Of a stretch of 64,000 bases of DNA, positions 9,264 to 17,835 are shown piece by piece (position 1 is the stretch's first letter; each line of letters opens with the position of its first letter). The notes below the pieces were generated by a model. It had not been told where the DNA came from. It searched no databases and saw only the letters and a program-made list of their open reading frames with translations. Origin of the DNA: Pseudomonas sp. M47T1 (GTDB lineage: Bacteria; Pseudomonadota; Gammaproteobacteria; Pseudomonadales; Pseudomonadaceae); contig NZ_AJWX01000010.1 in the NCBI RefSeq assembly GCF_000263855.1, positions 1-64,000 of the forward strand, given 5' to 3'. Both the position numbers and the translations under genes were made by a program.

Positions 9264-11419
9264 CCGACGCCATTGTCCTTCCCCACGACCCAGCCAACGG
9301 CCCGCCCAAGGCCGACTATGCGCCCTGGCTGGAAGCCGTGCTGACCGTGGCGCGCCACTATCGTCTGGACGTATCGCCGGAAAGCATTCGCATCGCCTCG
9401 CAACAGCCTGACGCGCGCCTGGAAGACGTGGTGAGGCACATGGCCCGCCAGGCCGGCCTCAGCGTCAAGTTCGCCGGCTACGACCGGCGCAGCCTGAGCC
9501 GCTGGCGCGCACCGCTGGTGGTGCAACTGCGCGACGGCCAGGTGGGCGTGGTGGAAAGCGTGGGCGAGGACGGCGAACTGGGCATCGTCTTCAGCGGCGA
9601 CCAAGGCCTGCAAAGCCGCATCGACCCGGCTACCCTGGCCGGCCAGGCTATCCGCACCGTGGTGCTGCGGCCCACCCAGGTGCTCAGCGACGTGCGCACC
9701 GACGACTACGTCAAACCCTTCGACGAACACTGGTTCCGGCGCATCGTGCTGCGCGACCTGCGCCCCTACACCCAGGTGATGATCGCCTCCCTGGTGGCCA
9801 ACCTGCTGGGCATGGCCGGGGTGCTGTTTTCCATGCAGGTGTACGACCGGGTGATCCCCGCCGAATCGCTGCCCACCCTGTACGTGCTGTTCGCCGGCGT
9901 ACTGCTGGCGGTGGTGTTCGACTTCGTGATGCGCATCATGCGCCTGCGCATCACCGACCTGCTGGGCAAGCGCGCCGACCTGCGGGTGTCCGACCTGGTG
10001 TTCGGCCACGCCTTGCGCCTGCGCAACTCGGCGCGGCCGCGCTCCACCGGCTCGTTCATCTCACAGCTGCGCGAGCTGGAACAGATCCGTGACCTGATCA
10101 CCTCCAGCACCGCCACGGCACTGGCCGACCTGCCGTTTTTCCTGCTGTTTTTACTGGTGTTCTACCTGATTGGCGGTGCGCTGGTGGCCATTCCCCTGAT
10201 CGCCCTGGTGCTGATGGTGCTGCCCGGCGTGCTGGCGCAGCGCAAGCTGGCGCGCCTGGCCAATGAGTCCATGCGCGAAGCCGCCCTGCGCAACGCCATG
10301 CTGGTGGAAGCCATCCAGGGCCTGGACGACATCAAGGCGCTGCAAGCCGAACAGCGCTTCCAGCAGCAATGGAACCACTACAACGCCGCCTCGGCCGAGA
10401 GCAGCCTGCGCCTGCGCACCCTGACCAACAGCCTGGTGGCCTGGACCCAGAACGTGCAAAGCGCGGTGTTCGCAGTGGTGATCGTGTTCGGTGCGCCCAT
10501 GGTGATTGCCGGCGACCTGACCACTGGCAGCCTGGTGGCGGCCTCGATCCTGTCGTCACGGATGATGGCGCCCATGGCCCAGCTCACCCACGTGTTGACC
10601 CGATGGCAGCAGGCCAAGGTAGCGCTGCAAGGCCTGAATCGCATCATGCAGTTGCCGGTGGACCACCCCCAGGGCAGCCAGCGCGTGCACCTGCCGGCCA
10701 TTCGTGGCGAGTACCAGTTCACCCAGGCCAGCTTTCGCTACAGCGAGGATGCGCCACCCGCCCTGAGCGGCATCAACCTGACCATCCGCCCCGGCGAGCA
10801 CGTGGCCATCCTGGGCCGCAACGGCGCCGGCAAATCCACCCTGCTGCAAGCGTTGGCCGGGGCCATGGACCTGAGCACCGGCGAGACCACCCTGGACGGC
10901 ATTGCCCTGGCCCACCTGGACCCCGCCGACCTGCGCCGCGACGTGGGCCTGCTGGCGCAGCATGCGCGGTTGTTCCACGGCACCCTGCGCGACAACATCA
11001 CCTTGGGCGCCGGCCAGGCCAGCGACCAGGAAATTCTTGCTGCGCTGTCGCACACCGGCGCCCTGGACTTCGTGCGCCAGCTACCCAAGGGCATGGACCA
11101 CGTGATCCTGGAAGGTGGCCAGGGCCTGTCGGGCGGCCAGCGCCAGAGCCTGTTGCTGTCGCGCCTGCTGTTGCGCCAACCGCAGGTATTGCTGCTGGAC
11201 GAACCCACCGCCAGCCTGGATGACGTCACCGAGCGCCGCCTGCTCGAACAGCTGGCCACCTGGTGCCAGGGCCGCACGCTGGTGGTGGCCACACACCGGG
11301 TCAGCCTGCTGCAACTGGTGGAACGCATCATCGTGCTCGATGGCGGCCGCATCGTCATCGACGACCACCGCGACGCCGCCCTCGCCCGCCTCAAGCAACC
11401 GCAAGGAGCCCAGGCATGA
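9260..11419 (+). CDS. lapI: Type I secretion ABC transporter/permease
   Basis: The 719-residue product starts at the ATG that overlaps the lapH stop. Domain order: an N-terminal C39-like domain (about 1-150) without the usual catalytic cysteine, so it probably docks cargo and does not cleave it; an ABC transmembrane domain with about six helices (150-440); and an ATPase domain with Walker A GRNGAGKST near residue 520, signature LSGGQ near 623, Walker B VLLLDEPTAS near 643 and an H-loop ATHR near 676. This matches LapB-type exporters of adhesins. It acts in the inner membrane with the proteins encoded on either side. The 4-base overlap with the next gene supports an operon. Confidence 0.9.
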   Translation: MTDAIVLPHDPANGPPKADYAPWLEAVLTVARHYRLDVSPESIRIASQQPDARLEDVVRHMARQAGLSVKFAGYDRRSLSRWRAPLVVQLRDGQVGVVESVGEDGELGIVFSGDQGLQSRIDPATLAGQAIRTVVLRPTQVLSDVRTDDYVKPFDEHWFRRIVLRDLRPYTQVMIASLVANLLGMAGVLFSMQVYDRVIPAESLPTLYVLFAGVLLAVVFDFVMRIMRLRITDLLGKRADLRVSDLVFGHALRLRNSARPRSTGSFISQLRELEQIRDLITSSTATALADLPFFLLFLLVFYLIGGALVAIPLIALVLMVLPGVLAQRKLARLANESMREAALRNAMLVEAIQGLDDIKALQAEQRFQQQWNHYNAASAESSLRLRTLTNSLVAWTQNVQSAVFAVVIVFGAPMVIAGDLTTGSLVAASILSSRMMAPMAQLTHVLTRWQQAKVALQGLNRIMQLPVDHPQGSQRVHLPAIRGEYQFTQASFRYSEDAPPALSGINLTIRPGEHVAILGRNGAGKSTLLQALAGAMDLSTGETTLDGIALAHLDPADLRRDVGLLAQHARLFHGTLRDNITLGAGQASDQEILAALSHTGALDFVRQLPKGMDHVILEGGQGLSGGQRQSLLLSRLLLRQPQVLLLDEPTASLDDVTERRLLEQLATWCQGRTLVVATHRVSLLQLVERIIVLDGGRIVIDDHRDAALARLKQPQGAQA

Positions 11420-12597
11420 ACACCTATGAGCATGCGTCTTACTTGGACGGCGACGACGACCGCGGGCTGGTGCGAGGCGCACGGGTGATCTGGGGCTGCG
11501 CGTTGATGCTGGCGTGTTTTTTCGCCTGGGCGTTCTGGTTCCAGGTGGTGGAGGTGTCCACCGGCACCGGCAAGGTCATCCCCAGCTCGCGCGAGCAGGT
11601 GATTCAGTCCATGGAGGGCGGCATCGTCAAGCAATTGAACGTCACCGAAGGCGCGCTGGTGGAGCGTAATCAAGTGCTCGCCCAGTTGGACCCGGTGAAA
11701 AACGAGTCCAATGTGGGCGAAAGCGAGGCCAAGTACCGGGCGGCGCTGGCCAGCGTCAACCGCTTGCAGGCTGAGGTCAACGACCGGCCGCTGAAGTTTT
11801 CCGAATCGCTGCAGGGTTTCCCCGACCTGATCAGCGCCGAGACCGCGCTGTACGCCACCCGCCGCCGTGGCCTGGAGGCCACCTTGGCGGGCATCCAGGA
11901 CAGCCTGCGGCTGGTGCGCAGCGAACTGGAGATCACCGAAAACCTGGCCAAGATCGGTGCCTCCAGCCGCGTTGAAGTGCTGCGCCTGAACCGCCAGCGT
12001 TCGGAGCTGGAACTCAAGGCCACCGAAGCGCGCTCGGACTACATGGTGAAGGCCCGAGAAGACCTGGCCAAGGCCAACGCCGAAGCGGACATGCTGGTGG
12101 CCATCATTCGCGGGCGCAACGACTCGCTGGAACGCCTGACCCTGCGTTCGCCGGTGCGCGGCATCGTCAAGGACATCGAAGTGAGCACCGTGGGCGGCGT
12201 TGTACCGCCTAACGGCAAGCTGATGGAGATCGTACCGCTGGACGAACAGCTGCTGATTGAAACGCGCATCTCGCCCCGGGACATCGCCTTCATTCATCCA
12301 GGCCAGGAAGCCAAGGTGAAGATCACCGCCTACGACTATTCCATCTACGGCAGCCTGAACGGCAAGGTGGTGACCATCTCCCCCGACACCCTTCAGGACC
12401 AGGCCAAGCCGGAGGTCTTCTACTACCGCGTATTCATCCGCACCGACGCCGACGTGCTGCGCAACAAGGCCGGCAAGGCCTTCGCCATCGTGCCCGGCAT
12501 GATCGCCACGGTGGACATCCGCACCGGCGAGAAAACCGTGCTGGACTACCTGATCAAGCCCCTAAACCGCGCCCGCGAAGCGCTGCGTGAACGCTAA
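11416..12597 (+). CDS. lapJ: Type I secretion membrane fusion protein (HlyD family)
   Basis: This 393-residue HlyD/LapC-type adaptor starts at the ATG overlapping the ABC gene stop. A short cytoplasmic N-terminus is followed by one membrane helix (about residues 22-45), the first half of a lipoyl/barrel-sandwich domain (EGGIVKQLNVTEGALV), a long alpha-helical hairpin (about 105-240), the second lipoyl half (LRSPVRGIVKDIEVSTVGG) and a C-terminal beta-barrel. It would bridge the inner-membrane ABC transporter and the outer-membrane channel. It is the last gene of the unit; the next gene is convergent, 27 bases away. Confidence 0.9.
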   Translation: MNTYEHASYLDGDDDRGLVRGARVIWGCALMLACFFAWAFWFQVVEVSTGTGKVIPSSREQVIQSMEGGIVKQLNVTEGALVERNQVLAQLDPVKNESNVGESEAKYRAALASVNRLQAEVNDRPLKFSESLQGFPDLISAETALYATRRRGLEATLAGIQDSLRLVRSELEITENLAKIGASSRVEVLRLNRQRSELELKATEARSDYMVKAREDLAKANAEADMLVAIIRGRNDSLERLTLRSPVRGIVKDIEVSTVGGVVPPNGKLMEIVPLDEQLLIETRISPRDIAFIHPGQEAKVKITAYDYSIYGSLNGKVVTISPDTLQDQAKPEVFYYRVFIRTDADVLRNKAGKAFAIVPGMIATVDIRTGEKTVLDYLIKPLNRAREALRER

Positions 12598-12624
12598 CGC
12601 CCCGCTAAGTGGAGCTGCGGGCGG

Positions 12625-13275
12625 TTACCGGCTGGCGAGGTTGGTAGAGGGTTTCAGCGGCTGGGCCTGGGCCACGTAGCGGCTCCACTCACGGCTGATC
12701 TCGGCATAGGGCAGGAAGATGCTCACCCGCGGCTCGCTGGCCAGGTCCGGGCGCTTCAGGCCTTGCAGGTCACCACGGGTCAGGTAGGCGACGTTGATGC
12801 CCACTACCTTGCCGTCCGCCGCAAACACCGGGCCGCCCGACATGCCCTTGGCTGTCGGGGCGTCGTTGGTGCCGTAGAGCACGTCACCCTCGCTGGTGCG
12901 CAAACGCACCATGGCCGGCAGGGCGCGGCCTTGGCCTTTCACCGGTACGTACAGCGAATTGAAACCCACCGCCGTCAGCGTCTCGCCCGGCACATAGGCA
13001 CGCCACAGCGGTGCGCCGTCGGCCTTGTGGCGGAAGAACTGCACATCGGCCTGACCCTGATAGACGGCGCCCGGCAGGTAAGGAATATGCTTGACCGTGA
13101 CCGCGTAATCCGCGTTCCATTGCACGGCCGTGCCCATCAACAGAAAGGGCAACGGCCCCCCTGAGTGAACGACGAAGGCTTGGTCATAGACAGGGTCCGT
13201 GGTGTAAGCGTTCGGCATTCCATTGCACCCGCTGAGCAGCACACAGGCTGCCAGAAGTGACTTGAGGGGGTTCAT
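12625..13275 (-). CDS. Trypsin-like serine protease lipoprotein
   Basis: The 216-residue product has a lipoprotein signal with lipobox LLSGC (Cys17), so the mature protein is probably membrane-anchored in the periplasm. A trypsin-like fold is suggested by VTVKHI (putative catalytic His63) and KGMSGGPVF (putative nucleophile Ser146, GxSGGP motif). The acid of the triad is probably Asp78 or Asp86. No PDZ domain is present, so it is not DegP/HtrA. The ribosome binding site is weak. The substrate is unknown. It converges with the adhesin exporter; a role in adhesin processing is possible, but nothing in the sequence shows it. Confidence 0.75.
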   Translation of the reverse strand: MNPLKSLLAACVLLSGCNGMPNAYTTDPVYDQAFVVHSGGPLPFLLMGTAVQWNADYAVTVKHIPYLPGAVYQGQADVQFFRHKADGAPLWRAYVPGETLTAVGFNSLYVPVKGQGRALPAMVRLRTSEGDVLYGTNDAPTAKGMSGGPVFAADGKVVGINVAYLTRGDLQGLKRPDLASEPRVSIFLPYAEISREWSRYVAQAQPLKPSTNLASR

Positions 13276-13463
13276 TTCGGCACACGGGGGTGGGTGGGTG
13301 ATAGCGCAAATATATCAGTGTGCCATCACTCGGTCGATAGCCTTAGACTACCGTTCGGCTGGATCCAATTTATTCAGCGTATCGCATTTTGTACAGGCCG
13401 TTTCTTGACCTTACCCCCATGGCAAGGTCTACCCTGCCCTTTTTCACCCAGCAGGAGCACACC

Positions 13464-13790
13464 GTGATCAGACTTGCCAGTTTCCTTCTTGCCGCCACCC
13501 TGTGCAGCGCTGCTTATGCAGACGACACGGACGCCATGAAAGCCGAATACCAGCATGCCGCCCATGGCATGTCTTCGGACATGAACATGAACGCCACCAG
13601 CGACAACCCCGACGTGCTATTCGTGCAGGGCATGCTGCCCCACCACCAAGGCGCGGTGGACATGGCGAAAACCGAACTCAAGTACGGCAAGGACCCGGAG
13701 ATACGCAAGCTGGCCGAAGGCATCATCAAGGCCCAGGACGCCGAAATCGCCCAGATGAAAGCCTGGCTGGCCAAGCAACCCAACTCATAA
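13464..13790 (+). CDS. DUF305 family exported protein
   Basis: The 108-residue product starts at GTG 13464, chosen because AGGAG lies 6 bases upstream and the product then begins with a clean signal peptide (IRLASFLLAATLCSAAYA). An in-frame ATG at 13389 would put extra residues before the signal. The mature part has the DUF305 signature MLPHHQGAVDMAKTEL and a Met-rich stretch (HGMSSDMNMN). Family members are ferritin-like helical periplasmic proteins often found near copper-resistance genes. No metal-resistance neighbours occur here, so a copper role is only a family-level suggestion. Confidence 0.8.
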   Translation: MIRLASFLLAATLCSAAYADDTDAMKAEYQHAAHGMSSDMNMNATSDNPDVLFVQGMLPHHQGAVDMAKTELKYGKDPEIRKLAEGIIKAQDAEIAQMKAWLAKQPNS

Positions 13791-13804
13791 GCTCGGCGCA
13801 CACC

Positions 13805-13872
13805 GCTGTGGGAGCTGGCTTGCCAGCGAGCGTTGGCGCCCTCGACAGCTCGCGGGCAAGCCAGCTCCCACA
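13805..13872. repeat. REPIN (family A), long inverted repeat
   Basis: GTGGGAGCTGGCTTGCC and its near-exact inverse GGCAAGCCAGCTCCCAC flank a short spacer. It follows the DUF305 gene stop and could fold into a long hairpin in RNA. Confidence 0.85.
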
Positions 13873-14088
13873 CACGAGCCGCCGCTACAAGTCCTTGATC
13901 CCTCGCGGTATAATCACCGATCGATGGTTAAGATACCTCCCACCTGAAACGTTTAAGCTGCTGATAACGTTCACGCATAGGATGATGCGAAAACGACATC
14001 AACGGCTCGGGTGCGTGTGATAATCTCCCACCATTTTCGTATCGGCTCGCACGGTTACATCCGGCTTATGCCACATTGAGGAGCGGTC

Positions 14089-14958
14089 ATGCCCAGAATT
14101 TCCCACCAAGGTCTGCGTCGCGCGTTTCGCCAACTGCTTGCCTCCAATGCCTGCTTCCACACCGCGTCGGTCTTCGACCCCATGTCGGCCCGCATCGCTG
14201 CGGACCTGGGCTTTGAAGTCGGCATTCTTGGCGGTTCGGTCGCTTCGCTGCAGGTGCTGGGCGCCCCCGACTTTGCCCTGATCACCCTGAGCGAATTCGT
14301 CGAGCAGGCCACCCGTATCGGCCGCGTCGCCCAGCTGCCGTTCATTGCCGACGCTGACCATGGCTACGGCAACGCCCTGAACGTGATGCGCACCGTGGCC
14401 GAGCTGGAACGCGCCGGCGTCGCCGCGCTGACCATCGAAGACACCCTGCTGCCCGCCCAGTTCGGCCGCAAGTCCACCGACTTGATCTCGGTGGCCGAAG
14501 GCATCGGCAAGATCAAGGCCGCCCTGGAAGCGCGCATCGACCCGGAACTGACCATCATTGCCCGTACCCACGCCGGCGTGTTGTCCACCGAAGACGTGAT
14601 TGCCCGTACCAAGGCCTACCAGGAAGCCGGTGCCGATGGTATCTGCATGGTGGGTGTGCGTGATTTCCAGCACCTGGAAGAGATTGCCCAACACCTGAGC
14701 GTGCCGCTGATGCTGGTGACCTACGGCAACCCCGCCCTGCAGGACGATGACCGCCTGGCCAAACTGGGCGTGCGCATCAGCGTGGACGGCCACGGCGCCT
14801 ACTTTGCCGCCATCAAGGCCACCTACGACTCGCTGCGCGAACAGCGCAAGCTGACCCGCAGCACCCAGAACCTCAGCGCCACCGAACTGACCCACACCTA
14901 CACGCTGCCAGAAAGCTACGTGGCCTGGGCCCGCGAGTTCATGGACGTCAAGGAATAG
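14089..14958 (+). CDS. Oxaloacetate decarboxylase (isocitrate lyase/PEP mutase superfamily)
   Basis: The 289-residue product resembles the PA4872-type proteins, which decarboxylate oxaloacetate to pyruvate using Mg2+. The single alpha/beta-barrel is complete. The metal-binding loop [12 protein letters not shown] (Asp88, Asp90) and the TIEDT strand (Glu117) are present. The isocitrate lyase KKCGH loop is absent, which argues against isocitrate or methylisocitrate lyase. AGGAG is not perfect, but GAGGAGCGGTC precedes the ATG. The gene is monocistronic. Its 3' end overlaps the convergent DUF2784 gene by 11 bases. Confidence 0.85.
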   Translation: MPRISHQGLRRAFRQLLASNACFHTASVFDPMSARIAADLGFEVGILGGSVASLQVLGAPDFALITLSEFVEQATRIGRVAQLPFIADADHGYGNALNVMRTVAELERAGVAALTIEDTLLPAQFGRKSTDLISVAEGIGKIKAALEARIDPELTIIARTHAGVLSTEDVIARTKAYQEAGADGICMVGVRDFQHLEEIAQHLSVPLMLVTYGNPALQDDDRLAKLGVRISVDGHGAYFAAIKATYDSLREQRKLTRSTQNLSATELTHTYTLPESYVAWAREFMDVKE

Positions 14959-15331
14959 CCTGCACCCCCGCTCTGCGCCAGCGGCGACACAGCCGCCAGT
15001 ACACTGCGCCATTGATCAGCAGCACCACGCTGCCCAGCACCAGCTGGATACCCGCCGTCAGCCCGGCCGGGTAGATCACTGGCAATAGGTAGTGTTCCAC
15101 ATACCCCCCCGCATACCCCTGCTGCCCCGCCTGAAGGCGCAACAGATTTTCCCAGTACGTCAGCGGACAGGCCAGGTGAAACACCTCCACCGCCACGCCC
15201 CACATCGCCGCCGGTACATGCAGCCACACCAGCGCGCGCCACTTGAGCAGCAACAGCCCGCCCAACAGCACAAAAATAATGAACAGGCTATGGAACAGCA
15301 CCAGTCCGTCGGCAGCCATGCGGTAGATCAT
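14948..15331 (-). CDS. DUF2784 family membrane protein
   Basis: The 127-residue product starts at the ATG at 15331 ([20 protein letters not shown]), which has CAGGGA upstream; a longer in-frame reading to 15424 lacks a usable site. Four membrane segments are visible: [20 protein letters not shown], a second in [17 protein letters not shown], a third after [11 protein letters not shown] and a fourth in [16 protein letters not shown]. The pattern [11 protein letters not shown] is the family hallmark. Function is unknown. Its end overlaps the convergent decarboxylase gene. Confidence 0.8.
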   Translation of the reverse strand: MIYRMAADGLVLFHSLFIIFVLLGGLLLLKWRALVWLHVPAAMWGVAVEVFHLACPLTYWENLLRLQAGQQGYAGGYVEHYLLPVIYPAGLTAGIQLVLGSVVLLINGAVYWRLCRRWRRAGVQAIP

Positions 15332-15714
15332 GGGGAATCCCTGTGAGGTGAATGCGCCATTGTTGGCCGTCGCCCCCAGCGGGTCAAGGCCGCCGCAGGT
15401 GCAGAATTGTTGACGCCCGCACAAAATATAAATATAGATATATCATTTAAAATCAACTGTTTACAGTTATTTACTCAATAACGACGACGCTTTTTTGCAT
15501 GATTCTCGCTGTAAACGTTTGACATATTTGACGCGTTTGGCACACTGCCGACCCGTTGTACCGGACATCTGTGCACGGGGGACGGCCATCCCGGCAGCCA
15601 CCCTTCGCCTGAGACCTCGTACGCATCCAAAAAAAACAATTTGTCTAGCGTTGCGCCAGCGTGCGTCCAGGTTCCTCCCCCTGGCCGGGCTGTGCGTGCG
15701 AACGGGAAGAACAC
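15332..15714. promoter_or_regulatory. AT-rich divergent promoter region
   Basis: These 383 bases contain no convincing gene. Bases 15421-15500 are strikingly AT-rich for this chromosome and include the small palindrome AACTGTTTACAGTT and a TTGACA hexamer near 15518. The region probably carries the promoters of both the SSS transporter (+) and the DUF2784 gene (-). I could not assign the -10/-35 boxes with certainty. Confidence 0.5.
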
Positions 15715-17163
15715 ATGCTGATCTGGTTTGTCGCGGTTTACCTGCTGATCACCGTGGGTGTCGGTTTCTACGCCTCCACTCGTGTCAAAAACTCCAAGGA
15801 TTTCGCCGCTGCCGGACGCAGCATGTCATTCCCCGTGGTCACCGCCATGGTGTTCGCCACCTGGTTCGGTTCCGAAGCGGTATTGGGGATTCCGGCAGCG
15901 TTTATGAAAAACGGTTTCTCGGGCATCATCGAAGACCCCTTCGGTTCGTTCGGCTGCCTGATGCTGGTGGGCCTGGTGTTCTGCCGCCCGTTGTACCGCC
16001 TGAACATGCTCACCATCGGTGACTTCTTCCGCAAACGCTACGGCCCCAAGGTCGAGCTCTTCGTGAGCTTGGTGATCATCGGTTCGTACCTGGGCTGGAT
16101 CGCCGCGCAACTGACCGCGCTGGGCGTGGTGTTCAATGTGCTCTCCGGCGGTGCCATCACTACCACCCAAGGCATGTTGATTGGTACCTGCATCGTGCTG
16201 GTCTACACGCTGTTCGGCGGCATGTGGTCGGTGGCCATGAACGACTCGATGCAGATGCTGATCATCGTCAGCGGCCTGTTCTACCTGACTTACCTGCTGG
16301 GCAACATGGCCGGCGGCCCGCTGAATGTGATCCACAGCGCTGCCGCGGCGGGCAAGTTCACCATGGTGCACAGCATGTCCTCCAAAGACATTCTGGCGTT
16401 CCTGGGCGCGGCGGTGACCATGATGTTTGGCTCCATCCCTCAGCAGGACGTGTACGCCCGGGTGATGTCGGCCAAGACCGAGAAAATTGCCTCGCGTGCC
16501 TCGATTGCCGGTGCCTGCTGTTACCTGACTTTCTGCATGCTGCCGATTTTCCTGACCTACGCCGCATCCATGATCGACCCGCAGATGGTCAACGAACTGC
16601 TGGACAGTGACGCGCAGATGATCCTGCCGCGGCTGATCATGGAGCGCACCCCGCTGTTCGCCCAGATCATGTTCTTCGGCGCACTGCTGTCGGCAATCAT
16701 GTCCACCGCCTCCGGTACCTTGCTGGCGCCTTCGGTAACCTTCACCGAAAACGTGCTCAAGCGCGCACGCCCGAACATGACCGATCGCCAGTTCCTGCTG
16801 GCCATGCGTATCACCATTGCGGTGTTCGCCGGCCTGACCTGCCTGTTCGCGCTGTATTCGACGTCGAGCATTTACGAGATGGTGGGCAACGCCTACAAGG
16901 TCACCCTGGTGGCGGCGGTAGTGCCGTTGTTTGCGGGGCTGTTCTGGAAGCGCGCCACCAACCAGGGCGCAATCACCGCGATCATTTTCGGCCTGACCTC
17001 CTGGGGCCTGCTGGAAATCACCCACCAGGACAGCGACCTGTGGCCGCCGCAACTGGCTGGGCTGCTGATCAGCGCCTTGGGCATGGTGATTGGTTCGCTG
17101 CTGCCGCCATTGAGCAAGCGCGACCGTGACAATGACTTTGATGGTGCGGTAGCCAGTCACTGA
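15715..17163 (+). CDS. Sodium:solute symporter (SSS family)
   Basis: The 482-residue product starts at ATG 15715, preceded by GGGAAGA; the upstream in-frame reading from 15661 adds a non-hydrophobic leader. About 13 membrane helices run from MLIWFVAVYLLITVGVGFY to near the C-terminus. The conserved early SSS segment STRVKNSKDFAAAGRSMSF and the FATWFGSEAVLGIPAAF helix are present. Family members couple Na+ entry to uptake of amino acids, sugars, carboxylates or vitamins. The substrate cannot be told from sequence or neighbours. The gene stands alone and converges on the RcnB-like gene. Confidence 0.85.
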   Translation: MLIWFVAVYLLITVGVGFYASTRVKNSKDFAAAGRSMSFPVVTAMVFATWFGSEAVLGIPAAFMKNGFSGIIEDPFGSFGCLMLVGLVFCRPLYRLNMLTIGDFFRKRYGPKVELFVSLVIIGSYLGWIAAQLTALGVVFNVLSGGAITTTQGMLIGTCIVLVYTLFGGMWSVAMNDSMQMLIIVSGLFYLTYLLGNMAGGPLNVIHSAAAAGKFTMVHSMSSKDILAFLGAAVTMMFGSIPQQDVYARVMSAKTEKIASRASIAGACCYLTFCMLPIFLTYAASMIDPQMVNELLDSDAQMILPRLIMERTPLFAQIMFFGALLSAIMSTASGTLLAPSVTFTENVLKRARPNMTDRQFLLAMRITIAVFAGLTCLFALYSTSSIYEMVGNAYKVTLVAAVVPLFAGLFWKRATNQGAITAIIFGLTSWGLLEITHQDSDLWPPQLAGLLISALGMVIGSLLPPLSKRDRDNDFDGAVASH

Positions 17164-17180
17164 AACCCGGCCTTCGGCAA

Positions 17181-17233
17181 CCGCCCAGCCTGTGTAGCCA
17201 CTGCCCAAGGCAGCGACTGCACAGGCTGGGCGG
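17181..17233. terminator. Strong hairpin between convergent genes
   Basis: Perfect 14-base arms (CCGCCCAGCCTGTG and CACAGGCTGGGCGG) enclose 25 bases. It lies between the SSS transporter stop and the RcnB-like gene stop and probably ends both transcripts, although no clear T-run follows. Confidence 0.5.
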
Positions 17234-17250
17234 CCAAGGGCTACGTGGTC

Positions 17251-17727
17251 TCAATAACCGCTGAGTATTTGCACGATGGCGCCGGTGGTGATGGCCACCA
17301 GCACGTAGTCACCGTTCACGTACAACCAGCGATGGTCACGTGGCGGCTGGCGCAGGTGACGTGAATGCCAGTCGGTGACCCAGTAGCGGTCGCCACGGTA
17401 CTGGGGTGGCGCAAAGCCGCCGCGGTGCCATTCGTTATGAGGCCGTGGCATGCCCGGTTGCGGATGGTAGGCCTGGTCACGGCTTGGCCCCGGACGGTAC
17501 TGCTGCTGGCCACCGTGTTGTGGCGGACGGTTCTGCCCGCCGCCCTGCTGCGGTGGCCGCCCTTGCTCCTGCGGCCTGCCCTGGCCACCGCCCTGAGGCG
17601 GCCGCCCTTGCTGGCCACCCTGGCCCCGGTTGTCGGGGCCACCGTTGTCAGGCCCCGGCTGGGCGAAACTGGCCAGCGGCGTAAGCAGCATCAGCCAGGC
17701 ACAACCTACCGCGATGATCTTGTTCAT
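17251..17727 (-). CDS. RcnB-family periplasmic protein
   Basis: The 158-residue product starts at ATG 17727 (MNKIIAVGCAWLMLLTPLASFA), with GGAG 7 bases upstream; the longer in-frame reading lacks support. Signal peptide about 1-22; residues ~25-90 are a low-complexity Gly/Gln/Pro/Arg segment (GGQQGRPPQGGGQ-like); residues ~100-158 match the RcnB C-terminal domain, with RYWVTDWHSRHLRQPPR, a W-L-Y-V-N-G-D-Y-V-L-V strand and a hydrophobic end (ITTGAIVQILSGY). RcnB proteins are linked to nickel/cobalt homeostasis or the envelope in enteric bacteria. The role here is undetermined. Confidence 0.75.
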   Translation of the reverse strand: MNKIIAVGCAWLMLLTPLASFAQPGPDNGGPDNRGQGGQQGRPPQGGGQGRPQEQGRPPQQGGGQNRPPQHGGQQQYRPGPSRDQAYHPQPGMPRPHNEWHRGGFAPPQYRGDRYWVTDWHSRHLRQPPRDHRWLYVNGDYVLVAITTGAIVQILSGY

Positions 17728-17835
17728 GTAGCTCTCCATTGGGCTGTCGAACCGTGGAGCGCACGGTTCGATGACACGCCTTTGAGTATCGGCCAGAAAA
17801 GGTGCAGGTAACGTCTGCAAAAGGTAAATTTACCG

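Noticed and set aside
13909..13914. TATAAT as the -10 box of the oxaloacetate decarboxylase gene
   Set aside because: The nearest TTGATC is only 8 bases upstream and no TTGACA-like hexamer lies at 16-18 bases, so a promoter cannot be claimed.
15534..15552. Sigma-54 site TTGGCAC upstream of the SSS gene
   Set aside because: No TTGC follows at the required spacing (the bases there are CGAC).
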